Made by a program: the position numbers and the translations under genes
The notes under the pieces: model-generated
Databases searched by the model: none
Told to the model about the DNA's origin: nothing
What the model saw: only the letters and a program-made list of their open reading frames with translations
Part shown: in pieces, positions 16,948 through 26,544 of the stretch
Numbering within the stretch: position 1 is the first letter of the stretch
How the letters are laid out: each line of letters opens with the position of its first letter
Assembly (NCBI RefSeq): GCF_013386165.1
Contig: NZ_JACAOS010000021.1
Location: 340,833-404,832 of the forward strand
Reading direction: 5' to 3'
Origin: Pseudomonas gingeri
GTDB taxonomy: Bacteria; Pseudomonadota; Gammaproteobacteria; Pseudomonadales; Pseudomonadaceae
DNA: 64,000 bases

Positions 16948-19344
16948 ATGAATACTAATGACGGCCTAGGAACGGAGCTGTCTCCAGAGATGTTGACGAT
17001 TCCACCGACTGACTATGGTCAGTTGAGCGGCGAAGTCTCTATAAGTGTCGCCGCTTCGGATGAGTTGCTTTCAGCAAACGTTGATTCCATCCACTTCGTG
17101 ACTACCCACAGCGACGATCCATGGGCCGCCGGATTGGATGACCGTCTAGGGGTTGCAGACGAGGCTAAAGCCTTTGCTCGAATGGCCGTTGCCAAGGCGT
17201 TTACACCACCCTTGGCCGTTGGTCTGTTCGGTGATTGGGGCAGTGGTAAGTCATTTTTCATGAGGTTGGTTCATGAGCACATCGAGCGTCTGACGTCTAA
17301 AGATGACAAAGGAGCTCCAGAGGCCGGGGCAGCAGAATTTCACACCGATATCGTGCAGATTCGTTTCAACGCCTGGCACTACGCGGAGACGAACCTTTGG
17401 GCTAGCTTGGTCTCCCACCTGTTTACTGAGCTGGATCGCTGGTATGGCGAAAATAATCCTGCCAACCCCGAGAGCCTGCTGGAAACGCTGGTCACTGCTC
17501 GTTCGCTGACGCTGGAGGCTGCCAGAGAGCTTGTCGCTCGTCGTAGCGATCAGCGTAATGCAACGAGGGACTTGTTGGCGGCAGAGGATAAATTCAAGGT
17601 GGCCCGTGAATCATTGGTCGGGAGCCCTGGTGTTTACTGGAAGGCATTGAAATCGATACTGACTGACGAAAAGGCGTCCCCCTCCTTGAAGAAAAGCAGG
17701 GACGCATTGAAAGCGGCTGCACAAGAAGTCGGCATACCCGATCTGCTTGACGAGGTTAAAAGCTTCCAGCATGTCAGTGCTTCACTTTCCAATGAGGCCA
17801 GGCGGGGCAGGTTGCTGATTGTCGGGCTGAAGCTTCAGCTCCAGCGCTGGCCTGCCGTTTTGTTCGTGATCCTTACGGTGTTGCTGGCACCTGTCGCCGC
17901 TTCGTTGTTACAGGCGTTACTTAGCCAGTGGCTACCCGTGTTCGGCGGCCTGCATCAGGCGGTTCTCTCTGTCAGCTTGGGTATGGCGGCATTGACTAGC
18001 GTCGTGGGTAAGTACCTGGCAAAAACCAGAAAAATTCTGGGTCGATTGGAGTCTGCCAAAGCTTCGATCGATAAGCTGGTCGATGACTCTTTGATCTCCC
18101 AAGCCGAAGATCTCAAGGATCAACAGGAAAATTTGTCCCTAGCCAGTGCGAATCTTGAGGAAGCTCAAGCACTGGTCAAGGCAACCAGCGAGCGTCTGGC
18201 CGAGGCGTCACATAATTACTCGCAAGGGACCGGTGCCAGCCGCTTGAAGAATTTCGTGCGTGCCCGGGTAGTTGATGGCGACTACGCCCGACATCTGGGA
18301 CTGATTGCGACGGTGCGCAAGGATTTCGAAGAGCTCTCGGCTCGTGTCTCGGCTGATCAACACTTCGATGGGGCGGCCGAGCAGGAACACGATGCTTTCA
18401 GCAAGCGCATGCGGCATTTTTTGCAAACACACGAAGAAATGTTGTCATCAGAGGAAATACAAGAACTGAGTGGCTCCTTGAACCGAGGGGCTGGAAAGCA
18501 AAAGGATGGGGCAACGACAGAGCCGAAGGCATTCAAGCGTATTGTCATCTACATCGACGATCTGGATCGTTGTCCGCCAGAGAAGGTCGTTGATGTCTTG
18601 CAGGCGGTGCATCTGCTACTGACCTTTCCTATTTTTGTCGTCATGGTGGCCGTGGATGTTCGCTGGGTGCGAAAGGCACTGGTCAAACATTACTCCGGAC
18701 TGATCGAGGCAACTGATGAAGGTGGGACGGGCATGGCATCTGCCAACGACTACTTGGAGAAAATTTTCCAGATACCGTACTGGATGAGGCCTATGGACGA
18801 TCAGGTCAGCGTTGCTTTTCTGGTTGACCGGCTGCGTCGTCTCAATCCGTTGTCGGAGCCTGACCATGTACCGATCCCCCGTAGTGAAGTATCTATCAAT
18901 ACACTTTCAATCAGTGATCAGGAAGAGCGGCTTCTAAAGGAACTTGCTCCCTGTATTGGAGGCTCGCCCAGACGCACGTTGCGCTTCCTGAATACCTATC
19001 GCCTGATCAAGGTCAGTCTTCGCGCCAGGGAGTTACTGGATCTTGAGGCGCGAGGGTATAAGGCTCTGATGGTGCAGTTGGCCCTTGCAACGGCAGCGCC
19101 GAAGTTGTTTGAAAGGTCTGCGAATCTGTTGGAGACGTTGGATAAGGATTTGCATCTGAACGAATTCGTCGCCCTATTGATTCGTGATGACGATGAGGCG
19201 CCAGAGACTCAGAGGGGGGCACGTATTTTCAGCATCTATCAGCGCGAAGACTACGTTGCAAGCACTGACTCGTCCTCTGGCTCTGGTGTCTCTATGCTGC
19301 AGGATTACGCCTCAATTGCCCGTCGATACTCATTTGTCGGCTAG
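16948..19344 (+). CDS. KAP family P-loop NTPase with membrane insert
   Basis: 798-aa protein. Walker A is GDWGSGKS (residues 95-102) and Walker B is VIYIDDLDRCPPEKV (about residue 533), both hallmark KAP motifs. Two transmembrane helices are inserted between them (roughly residues 300-355), as in the family, flanked by long charged helices likely to form coiled coils. KAP NTPases are membrane-associated and some act in anti-phage systems. ATG at 16948 has AAAGGA 10 bases upstream; an in-frame ATG at 16879 would add 23 residues. It follows the PLD-fold gene closely and overlaps the convergent OYE gene by 4 bp. Confidence 0.9.
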   Translation: MNTNDGLGTELSPEMLTIPPTDYGQLSGEVSISVAASDELLSANVDSIHFVTTHSDDPWAAGLDDRLGVADEAKAFARMAVAKAFTPPLAVGLFGDWGSGKSFFMRLVHEHIERLTSKDDKGAPEAGAAEFHTDIVQIRFNAWHYAETNLWASLVSHLFTELDRWYGENNPANPESLLETLVTARSLTLEAARELVARRSDQRNATRDLLAAEDKFKVARESLVGSPGVYWKALKSILTDEKASPSLKKSRDALKAAAQEVGIPDLLDEVKSFQHVSASLSNEARRGRLLIVGLKLQLQRWPAVLFVILTVLLAPVAASLLQALLSQWLPVFGGLHQAVLSVSLGMAALTSVVGKYLAKTRKILGRLESAKASIDKLVDDSLISQAEDLKDQQENLSLASANLEEAQALVKATSERLAEASHNYSQGTGASRLKNFVRARVVDGDYARHLGLIATVRKDFEELSARVSADQHFDGAAEQEHDAFSKRMRHFLQTHEEMLSSEEIQELSGSLNRGAGKQKDGATTEPKAFKRIVIYIDDLDRCPPEKVVDVLQAVHLLLTFPIFVVMVAVDVRWVRKALVKHYSGLIEATDEGGTGMASANDYLEKIFQIPYWMRPMDDQVSVAFLVDRLRRLNPLSEPDHVPIPRSEVSINTLSISDQEERLLKELAPCIGGSPRRTLRFLNTYRLIKVSLRARELLDLEARGYKALMVQLALATAAPKLFERSANLLETLDKDLHLNEFVALLIRDDDEAPETQRGARIFSIYQREDYVASTDSSSGSGVSMLQDYASIARRYSFVG

Positions 19345-20579
19345 GCGTTCGTCGAGAGTCGACTCATCGCCGCGCGGTACTGCTTTGTCCGTCGCCCGAT
19401 AAACAGTCTGTCCAGCACCAGCGCCCATACCGCCGAGACCTCGGGGTGAGGGCGCTGGCCCTTGCTCAGGCGCTTGAGTTGGAACTTGACCACCGCCATG
19501 CTCGCCAAGGAGGCCAGCGGCTTTTTCTTCCAATGGATCGGTGGCAATTGCGGGTGGCTGTCGCGACCTTCGCGCCAGAGCCGGGGCAGGTGGGGTTCCA
19601 CGGCCAGCGCCGTGCCGATACCGGCCATGGCGATGCCGCTGTCCAGCACTTGCTCGACGATGGGCAGGCGTCGAATGCCGCCGGTGACCATCACCGGCAT
19701 ATTCGCCACCTTCGCCAGTTCACCGGCCATGTCCATGAAATAGGCCTCCCGCGCCAGGGTGCGACCGTCCCGTGCTTCGCCCTGCATGGCCGGAGCCTCA
19801 TAACTGCCGCCCGAAAGTTCGACCAGGTCCACCGGCAAGTCGTTGAGCCATTCGATTACCTGACGGGCATCATCGGCGTCGAAGCCGCCACGCTGGAAGT
19901 CCGCCGAGTTGAGTTTGACCGCCACACAAAAGCCCGGCGAAACCACCGCCCGGATTGCCTTGACCGCCGACAGCAACAGGCGTGCGCGGTTTTCCAGCGA
20001 GCCGCCCCAACGGTCGCTGCGCTGGTTGCTCAGCGGCGAAAGAAACTGGCTGATCAGGTAACCGTGGGCCGCATGGATCTGCACACCACTGAAACCGGCC
20101 TGTTCGGCGAGACGGGCACTATTGGCGAAGCGCCTGATCACTTCCTCGATATCGCCCTCACCCATGGGCCGTGGCGCGGCAAACATCTTCGAGAACCCAC
20201 CCAGGTCCAGCGCCACCGCGGACGGTGCCCAGGCGGTCTGGCCGAGATTGGCCATGGTCTGGCGCCCGGGATGGTTGATCTGCATCCAGAACTGCGCACC
20301 CTTGGCCCGGCCGATGGCGGCCCACCGGCGAAACTTTTCCAGGTGTCCTTCATCTTCCAGTACCACACCGCCGGGGCCGGTCATCGCGCGCCGGTCGATC
20401 ATCACGTTGCCCGTCAGCAGCAACCCCGGCTCGCCGTCGGCCCAGGCACGGTAGAGTTCCATCAACTGAGCGGAGGGGGCGTTATCCAGGTCCGCCATGT
20501 TTTCTTCCATGGCGGCCTTGGCGATGCGATTCGGGATCTGTACGCCGTTGGGCAGAAGCAGTGCTTGAAAGGGTGACAT
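19341..20579 (-). CDS. NADH:flavin oxidoreductase (Old Yellow Enzyme family)
   Basis: 412-aa FMN-dependent enoate/2,4-dienoyl-type reductase. Visible: N-terminal NGVQIPNRIAKAAMEE, FMN/substrate loop QINHPGRQ, the active-site segment GFSGVQIHAAHGYLISQFLSPLSN (quoted in part: GVQIHAAHGYLISQFLSP), and MVTGGIR near the C-terminal phosphate site. The HAAH pair supplies the carbonyl-binding residues. The ATG has GGAG 6 bases upstream. Its promoter region carries a MerR-type operator, and the divergent gene is a MerR regulator, so it is likely induced by that regulator's ligand. Some residues after 340 are family-atypical. Confidence 0.9.
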   Translation of the reverse strand: MSPFQALLLPNGVQIPNRIAKAAMEENMADLDNAPSAQLMELYRAWADGEPGLLLTGNVMIDRRAMTGPGGVVLEDEGHLEKFRRWAAIGRAKGAQFWMQINHPGRQTMANLGQTAWAPSAVALDLGGFSKMFAAPRPMGEGDIEEVIRRFANSARLAEQAGFSGVQIHAAHGYLISQFLSPLSNQRSDRWGGSLENRARLLLSAVKAIRAVVSPGFCVAVKLNSADFQRGGFDADDARQVIEWLNDLPVDLVELSGGSYEAPAMQGEARDGRTLAREAYFMDMAGELAKVANMPVMVTGGIRRLPIVEQVLDSGIAMAGIGTALAVEPHLPRLWREGRDSHPQLPPIHWKKKPLASLASMAVVKFQLKRLSKGQRPHPEVSAVWALVLDRLFIGRRTKQYRAAMSRLSTNA

Positions 20580-20606
20580 GCTTGACTCCGGAGCAGTGGG
20601 GAGTTC

Positions 20607-20637
20607 AGGCTAAGCTTAAACCTAACTTTAATGTCAA
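20607..20637 (-). promoter_or_regulatory. MerR-type operator/promoter for the OYE gene
   Basis: Read on the minus strand, a perfect -35 TTGACA (20637-20632) is separated by 19 bp from a weak -10 TAGCCT (20612-20607). The spacer holds the dyad TTAAAGTTAGGTTTAA with perfect 5-bp arms. A 19-bp spacer with a central dyad is the mark of promoters activated by MerR-family DNA distortion. It lies between the OYE gene and the divergent MerR gene. Confidence 0.75.
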
Positions 20638-20657
20638 GCGTCCATTCGAGGCCTCTT

Positions 20658-21083
20658 ATGAAGATCGGTGAACTGGCCCTGCGCAGTGGTCTGGCAGCTT
20701 CGAAGATCAGGTTCTATGAAGCCCAGGGGCTGATTCGTAAGGTACAGCGTCAGGCCAACGGTTACCGTGAGTACCCGGCTGAGGTGTTGCAGACGTTGTC
20801 GATCATCCAGTGCGCGCAGCAAGCGGGTTTCAGTCTTGAGGAACTGCGGGCGTTGGTGCCGGGTACCGAGATGGGAACCTTGGATCATGAAGCCATGGTC
20901 GACAGCCTGGAACGCAAGATCGATCAGATCGAAGCCATGCAGGCGCGCCTGTCCCATAGCAAATTGCAGTTGCTGGGGATCGTCAACAGCATCCGCAACC
21001 GGCCCGAAGGGGCCAGTTGCACGGAAAATACCGAACGGGTCTTGGCCTCGCTCCAGCCGCCGCAACCCCGCCTTACGCTGTAG
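20658..21083 (+). CDS. MerR family transcriptional regulator
   Basis: 141-aa one-component regulator: N-terminal winged helix (MKIGELALRSGLAASKIRFYEAQGLI, in part KIGELALRSGL and IRFYE), wing segment NGYREYP, then a dimerisation coiled coil (residues 75-115) and a short effector tail. The tail has a single cysteine (GASC), so no metal-binding Cys pair of the MerR/CueR type is present; an organic or electrophile ligand is more likely. Start at 20658, with GAGG upstream. Divergent from the OYE gene with a shared operator region. Confidence 0.9.
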   Translation: MKIGELALRSGLAASKIRFYEAQGLIRKVQRQANGYREYPAEVLQTLSIIQCAQQAGFSLEELRALVPGTEMGTLDHEAMVDSLERKIDQIEAMQARLSHSKLQLLGIVNSIRNRPEGASCTENTERVLASLQPPQPRLTL

Positions 21084-21164
21084 GGTCGTCTCGCTTCTCT
21101 CTGCCGGGGCTCTCTTCGGGCAGTTGAATAACGTCACTGCCCGTACGACGAGCCCCGTGCGGAT

Positions 21165-22703
21165 TTACTCCATGGCCAATGAGTGGGATGGAGTGGCGGG
21201 CAGCGGATGACGCATCAGACTGCCGACCACCAGCGCTCCCGACAACCCAAGCAACCCCGCGACCCAGAGCACTGTGCCAAAGCCGCCGACGAAAGCTGCG
21301 CGGGCCAAAGGCTGGACCACTTGGCGTGCGGACTCCGGCAGGTTTGCCATGGCCGCCGGCATGTCTCCGGCGACGACCCGTGAAGCAATGGCACGTGCCT
21401 GATCAAGCCAGGGGGCGGCGTGTGCGGCGAGGCCGGCCTGGAGCAATTGCTCGGTGTGGCTGGCCAGCAGGGCGCCAAAGACGCCGATGGTCAGCATGAT
21501 CGCGCTGAAGCGCATGGTGGTGCTCATCCCCGAGGCCATGCCGGCCCGTTCCCGTGGCACGCAGGCCATGATGTTCTTCTGGGTATCGCCGTTGAGCAGT
21601 CCGGCGCCGGCACCGGTCACGGTAATCGCCAGGGCGAACGGCAGGTAGCTGCCACTGCCGACCGCCCAGGCACTGAGCAGGTTGCCGCAACCGACCAGGG
21701 TCAAGCCGCTTGCCATCATCGTCGCCGGAGTGAAGCGCGGCGCCAGTCGAATGCCGATGCGTGGGCAGATCAACATCGCCAGGGCAAAGGGCAGCATGCC
21801 CAGGCCCGAAGCCACGGCGGAAAACCCCAGCCCGTTCTGCAGATAGAACGGCAGTAGGGTCATCATCACCTGGGCGCAGCCGGCATAGGCGAACATACCC
21901 AGCAGGGCGCCGATAAACCGTGGGTGACGGAACAGTTGCAAGTCGACCATCGGCCTTTGCTGTACCCGTTCGACGAACACGAACAGGCCCAGCAGCGCCG
22001 CACCACCCAGCAACCGGGCGTAGGTCAGCGGGCTGTTCCAGCCGATGCGGTTGGCTTCGATCAAGCCCCAGATCAGGCACAGCAGTGCGCCGCTGAAGGC
22101 CAGGCTGCCCCATGGATCCAGGCGCGCTGCCTGGCTGTCGCGGGATTCCGGCACGGCGTGGCGGACCATCGCCATCAACAGCAGACCCACCGGCAGGTTG
22201 AGGTAGAAAATCCAGCGCCAACCCAGGTACTGGGTAATCAGCCCGCCGAGGGTCGGCGCGGCGGTCATGGCCACGCCCATGCAGGCGCCCCAGAAGGCCC
22301 AGGCCTTGGCCCGCTCGACCTCATCGTGAAAGACATGGCCGATGGAGGCGAGGGCTGAGGTCAGCAGCAGTGCGGCGCCGACACCCTTGATGGCGCGGGC
22401 GATATCGAGGAACAGGCTGTCGGGGGCCGCACCGCAACCCAATGAGGCGAGGATGAACAGGGTCAGGCCCCAGAGCAGGGTTTTGCGCCGGCCGAAGCGG
22501 TCGGCAATGCTGCCGGCGGGCAGCAGCAGGGCGGCGAAGGCCAGCATGTAGGCACTGACGACCCATTCGATATCGGCAAAGTTGGCCCCCAGGTCGCGGG
22601 CGATGCTCGGCAGGGTGACGGCGACGATATTGGTGTCGAGGACGATCAGCGAGCAGACGCCGGACGCGGTCAGCAGCGTCAAGCGTGGGCTGACCCGGCT
22701 CAT
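21165..22703 (-). CDS. MFS drug efflux transporter, DHA2 family (14 TM)
   Basis: 512-aa integral membrane transporter. Motif C-like LDTNIVAVTLPSIARDLG opens the protein; the motif A loop is GSIADRFGRRKTLLWG; length and hydrophobic profile fit 14 TM segments. Proton antiport of a drug or metabolite is expected. Its start overlaps the end of the upstream HbpS-like gene by 4 bp (ATGA), so the two are translationally coupled. Confidence 0.92.
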   Translation of the reverse strand: MSRVSPRLTLLTASGVCSLIVLDTNIVAVTLPSIARDLGANFADIEWVVSAYMLAFAALLLPAGSIADRFGRRKTLLWGLTLFILASLGCGAAPDSLFLDIARAIKGVGAALLLTSALASIGHVFHDEVERAKAWAFWGACMGVAMTAAPTLGGLITQYLGWRWIFYLNLPVGLLLMAMVRHAVPESRDSQAARLDPWGSLAFSGALLCLIWGLIEANRIGWNSPLTYARLLGGAALLGLFVFVERVQQRPMVDLQLFRHPRFIGALLGMFAYAGCAQVMMTLLPFYLQNGLGFSAVASGLGMLPFALAMLICPRIGIRLAPRFTPATMMASGLTLVGCGNLLSAWAVGSGSYLPFALAITVTGAGAGLLNGDTQKNIMACVPRERAGMASGMSTTMRFSAIMLTIGVFGALLASHTEQLLQAGLAAHAAPWLDQARAIASRVVAGDMPAAMANLPESARQVVQPLARAAFVGGFGTVLWVAGLLGLSGALVVGSLMRHPLPATPSHSLAME

Positions 22704-23197
22704 GGCTGGGCCTGCGACGACAAGGCGGTGAGGGCGGCCAGGGCAATTTCATCGTCATGGGCCGGGGTGTCGGCGCTGATGCCGATGGCGCCGATCACCT
22801 GGCCTTCGAGACGAATCGGCTGGGCACCCTTCATCATCACCAGGCCGGCGCTGAGGGCGGCCTGACGGCCACCGTTGACGGCGTTTTCCAGATCCCCCGA
22901 GGGCCGTTTGAACAACGCCGAGGTCCGGGCCTTGCCTTCGGCCAGTTGAATGCCGGCGACCACGGGCGCGGCGTTCATGCGTTCGCTGAGGATCGGCCAG
23001 CCACCGTCATCGACCACCACAATTGCACAGGGCCAGCCTTTCGCGGTGGCCGTCTGCTCGGCGGCCTTGACCAGCGTGCGGGCCAGTTCAAGATCAAGGA
23101 TTGCCTTGTGGGCAATAGCAGGTGCTGCATCCGCCGCTGCCACCCAGGACAGGCTCAGACAGGCACAAAGCAAAGGGATAATGGGTTTGACGTACAT
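22700..23197 (-). CDS. exported GlcG/HbpS-like (DUF336) protein
   Basis: 165-aa protein with a cleavable signal peptide (LLCACLSLSWVAAADAA) and a GlcG/HbpS domain: LELARTLVKAAEQTA, then ALFKRPSGDLE and IGAIGISADTPAHDDEIA near the C-terminus. Family members bind heme or other small ligands or act as accessory proteins; the periplasmic form here is probably a ligand-binding or sensing partner. First gene of a two-gene operon with the DHA2 pump, divergent from a LysR gene. Confidence 0.87.
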   Translation of the reverse strand: MYVKPIIPLLCACLSLSWVAAADAAPAIAHKAILDLELARTLVKAAEQTATAKGWPCAIVVVDDGGWPILSERMNAAPVVAGIQLAEGKARTSALFKRPSGDLENAVNGGRQAALSAGLVMMKGAQPIRLEGQVIGAIGISADTPAHDDEIALAALTALSSQAQP

Positions 23198-23300
23198 GCT
23201 ACAAGCTCTCTACTGTGGCGGTAGAAGCAGCTTATCGTGGGCCGTGTAGAGTTTTGTTAGCTGAGTCTTGGCACTTCATTACCTTTGAGCTAATACCCGT

Positions 23301-24185
23301 ATGGAGATTCGTCATTTCCGCTATTTCCTGGCGGTGGCCCGGCAACGCAATTTCACCCGCGCAGCCGAGCAACTGGATATTGCACCGCCGACCCTGAGTC
23401 GACAGATCCAGGACATGGAGAGCGCCCTTGGCACCCGCTTGTTTTGGCGCGGGCAACGCGAGGTCTCGCTCACGGAAGCCGGTGCGGCGTTGCTGCCGGA
23501 AGCCGAAGCGACGGTGCGCCAGTTCGAGTTCGCCCAGCGCAATGCGCAGCGGGCCGGACGCGGTGAAGTGGGGCATATCGAACTGGGTTATGTGGCGTCG
23601 GCGGTCTATTCCGGGGTGTTGCAACGCCAGGTCAAGGCTTTCAGTCGCGAGTTTCCCGAGGTCAGCCTCAGTGTGCGCGAGAGCCCGATGGCAGCGTTGC
23701 CGGGACTGATCGCCGAGGGGCGTTTCGATATCGGTTATGTGCGTTCGCCGATCTCCTTGCCCGAGGGCGTGGAGGCGGTGCGCCTGAACGCCGAGGGATT
23801 TGTCCTGGCGGTGGCGGACGATGCCTGGTTGTGTCGCCTTAAACAGATCAGTGCCGAACAGCTGCAGAACGAAACCTTTATCCCCCCGGAGCAGATCAGT
23901 GGCACCTTGCAAGTCGCCGCCCAGGGCGGTTATGCGCCGAAACTGGGGCCACAGCCCGGCGGACTGGTAGCGGTGATCGCGGGGGTGTCCCTGGGGCAGG
24001 GCGTGGCGGTGGTGCCCGAGTCGGTGATCGGCCATGTGAACCTGCCGAATGTGGTGTATCGGCCTATCCACGGCTGCGAGGCGAGTTCCTGGTTGTCGCT
24101 GATCCATCGGCGCTTCGAAAAAGCGCCGGCGGTGGCGCGTTATATCGAGAAGGTCAAGCGTGAATTTCCCAAAGAGAAGGGTTGA
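23301..24185 (+). CDS. LysR family transcriptional regulator
   Basis: 294-aa regulator. N-terminal winged helix (MEIRHFRYFLAVARQRNFTRAAEQL..., TLSRQIQDMES) and a two-lobed periplasmic-binding-like effector domain (VGHIELGYVAS, GRFDIGYVRSP, AVIAGVSLGQGVAVVPES). It is divergent from the HbpS-like/MFS operon, with about 100 bp between the starts, and is the obvious candidate to control that operon. Confidence 0.93.
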   Translation: MEIRHFRYFLAVARQRNFTRAAEQLDIAPPTLSRQIQDMESALGTRLFWRGQREVSLTEAGAALLPEAEATVRQFEFAQRNAQRAGRGEVGHIELGYVASAVYSGVLQRQVKAFSREFPEVSLSVRESPMAALPGLIAEGRFDIGYVRSPISLPEGVEAVRLNAEGFVLAVADDAWLCRLKQISAEQLQNETFIPPEQISGTLQVAAQGGYAPKLGPQPGGLVAVIAGVSLGQGVAVVPESVIGHVNLPNVVYRPIHGCEASSWLSLIHRRFEKAPAVARYIEKVKREFPKEKG

Positions 24186-24210
24186 GCCCGTCTCAAGAAC
24201 GGAGCGACTC

Positions 24211-24233
24211 ACCGATGATCGGCTATCATCGGT
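24211..24233. terminator. inverted repeat after the LysR gene, possible terminator
   Basis: Perfect 9-bp arms ACCGATGAT / ATCATCGGT with a 5-base loop, 25 bp after the LysR stop. There is no uridine tract, so it may be a Rho-assisted terminator or a protein-binding palindrome. Confidence 0.4.
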
Positions 24234-24462
24234 TAATCGTCCGACAGGTCAAATAACGTCGAGGGGGGTCGAGCTTGCGTATAACCGAAAATAACGCCGT
24301 TGGTCGGTCTTCACGGCGCGCTGGCCTGTACGGCGAGCGGCACCTCCTGAATAATGGCCAGTAGCCAATATTTCGCCGTACGTTCCATGGGCAAGCAGGT
24401 ACAATCCGCCGTTTTTTCACCGAGTCCGGGGCTTGCCCGATTCGATGTTTCAGAGATTCGTC

Positions 24463-26544
24463 ATGCTTATCGGTAGCTATTCCTCCACGCTGGCCTTTAT
24501 CTCCCTTTTTGTGGCGATCCTGGCCTCCTATACCGCGCTGGACCTGACCGGGCGTATTGCCACGGCACGCGGCCGGGCGGTGTACCTGTGGATGGCCGGC
24601 GGTGCCATGGCCATGGGGGTGGGCGTATGGTCCATGCACTTTATCGGCATGCTGGCATTCAAGCTGCCCATCGCCCTGGCCTACGACGTGCCGCTGACGA
24701 TACTGTCATTGCTGATCGCGATCCTTTCCAGCGGGTTTGCCCTCTGGTTGGTCAGCCAGCCTCGCCTGCCGATGATGCAATTGGCTTTGGGTGCACTGAT
24801 CATGGGGGCCGGCATCAGCGCCATGCATTACTGCGGCATGGCGGCGCTGAAGATGCAGCCCGGCATCGATTACGACCCGACCCTGTTCAGTGCTTCGCTG
24901 GTGATTGCCGTGGTCGCCTCGGCGGCGGCCTTGTGGATTGCCTTCCGCCTGCGCCGTAATACACCTCATGTGCGTCTGGCCCGCAGCGGTGCATCGGTGA
25001 TCATGGGCCTGGCGATTGTCGGCATGCACTACACCGGTATGGCCGCCGCCAATTTCGCCGAGGGCAGTTTCTGCGGCGCGGTGGGCAGCGGGCTGTCCGG
25101 CAAGGGCCTGGACAACCTGGTGCTGGTGACCAGCCTGGCGGTGCTGTCCATCGCACTCTTGACCTCGCTGCTCGATGCCCGACTCGAAGCCCGCACCGCC
25201 CTGTTGGCCGACTCACTGAGCCAGGCGAACCAGGAACTGACCCAGTTGGCGCTGCATGACACCCTGACCGGCTTGCCGAACCGTGTATTGCTGGCGGACC
25301 GGATCGACCAGGCCATGCACAAGGCCACGGCCGAAGGCAGTTGCTTTGCGCTGATGTTTATCGATCTGGATGGTTTCAAGCCGGTCAACGACGCGTTTGG
25401 TCATCACATGGGCGATCAGTTGCTGCGCGAAGTCGCCCTGCGCCTGCGTGCAGACCTGCGCGGCCAGGATACCCTGGCACGTATTGGCGGTGATGAGTTC
25501 GTGCTGCTGGTGCAACTGGCCGAGCCGGACGATGCGCTGCAAGTCGCGTCACGTCAGGTCAGTCTGGTCTCCCAGCCGTTCCGGGTGGCTGGCCACGACC
25601 TGCTGATTTCCGCGAGCCTCGGTATCGTGCTGTACCCGGGTAATGGCCAGACTGCCGAAGAACTGCTGATGAACGCCGATGTGGCGATGTATCACGCCAA
25701 GGGCGCCGGCAAGAACGGTTACAGTTTCTTCGACACGTCGATGAACAACAATGCACTCAAGCAGTTGCAGTTGTTGCAGGACCTGCGCCAAGCCCTGGAG
25801 CATCAGCAGTTCCGTCTGTATTACCAGCCCAAGTTCGACGCGCTCAAGGGCACGCCGGTCGGTGCCGAGGCCCTGTTGCGTTGGGAGCATCCCGGAGAGG
25901 GGCTGCTGCTGCCGGACAAGTTTATCGCCCTGGCGGAAAAGACCGGTCTGATCATCCCCATCGGCGACTGGGTGTTGGACGAGGCGTGCCGGCAAATGCG
26001 CCTGTGGTATGAGCAGGGTTACCAGGACTGGCGTATCGCGGTGAATCTCTCGGCCTTGCAGTTTTGCCACGGGGGCCTGGTCGACAGCGTGGCCGGCGCC
26101 TTGGCCCGGCATCAACTGCCGGCTAACAGCCTGACCCTGGAAATCACCGAAACCACCGCCATGAGTGATGCCGATGCGAGCATGGCGGTGCTGCAAAAAC
26201 TCTCGGACATGGGCGTTGACCTGTCCATCGACGACTTCGGCACCGGCTATTCGAGCCTGATGTACCTCAAGCGCCTTCCGGCCAACGAACTGAAGATCGA
26301 TCGTGGTTTTGTCCGCGACCTGGAGCATGACTCCGACGATGCGGCGATCGTCTCGGCGATTGTCGCCCTGGGGCAGGCACTGGGGTTGCGGATCGTCGCC
26401 GAAGGCGTGGAAACCGATATGCAGCAGAACTTTCTCACCAGCCTGGGGTGCGACTCCCTGCAAGGCTACTTGCTGGGACACCCCTTGCCGGCCGAAAGAT
26501 TCATGGCCGATATCGGTCGGCTGGAACGGCAGGCCGCCAGCTAA
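24463..26544 (+). CDS. MHYT-GGDEF-EAL cyclic-di-GMP signalling protein
   Basis: 693-aa membrane protein. The N-terminus is a seven-helix MHYT sensor with three motifs, MHFIGM (residue 58), MHYCGM (121) and MHYTGM (188), proposed to bind copper and sense a diatomic gas. A GGDEF domain with intact GGDEF (342-346) and an EAL domain with EALLRW (469) and DDFGTGYSS follow, so both cyclase and phosphodiesterase sites look preserved. Start taken at ATG 24463, where the family sequence begins (MLIGSYSSTLAF); ATG 24445 is an alternative. Confidence 0.92.
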   Translation: MLIGSYSSTLAFISLFVAILASYTALDLTGRIATARGRAVYLWMAGGAMAMGVGVWSMHFIGMLAFKLPIALAYDVPLTILSLLIAILSSGFALWLVSQPRLPMMQLALGALIMGAGISAMHYCGMAALKMQPGIDYDPTLFSASLVIAVVASAAALWIAFRLRRNTPHVRLARSGASVIMGLAIVGMHYTGMAAANFAEGSFCGAVGSGLSGKGLDNLVLVTSLAVLSIALLTSLLDARLEARTALLADSLSQANQELTQLALHDTLTGLPNRVLLADRIDQAMHKATAEGSCFALMFIDLDGFKPVNDAFGHHMGDQLLREVALRLRADLRGQDTLARIGGDEFVLLVQLAEPDDALQVASRQVSLVSQPFRVAGHDLLISASLGIVLYPGNGQTAEELLMNADVAMYHAKGAGKNGYSFFDTSMNNNALKQLQLLQDLRQALEHQQFRLYYQPKFDALKGTPVGAEALLRWEHPGEGLLLPDKFIALAEKTGLIIPIGDWVLDEACRQMRLWYEQGYQDWRIAVNLSALQFCHGGLVDSVAGALARHQLPANSLTLEITETTAMSDADASMAVLQKLSDMGVDLSIDDFGTGYSSLMYLKRLPANELKIDRGFVRDLEHDSDDAAIVSAIVALGQALGLRIVAEGVETDMQQNFLTSLGCDSLQGYLLGHPLPAERFMADIGRLERQAAS

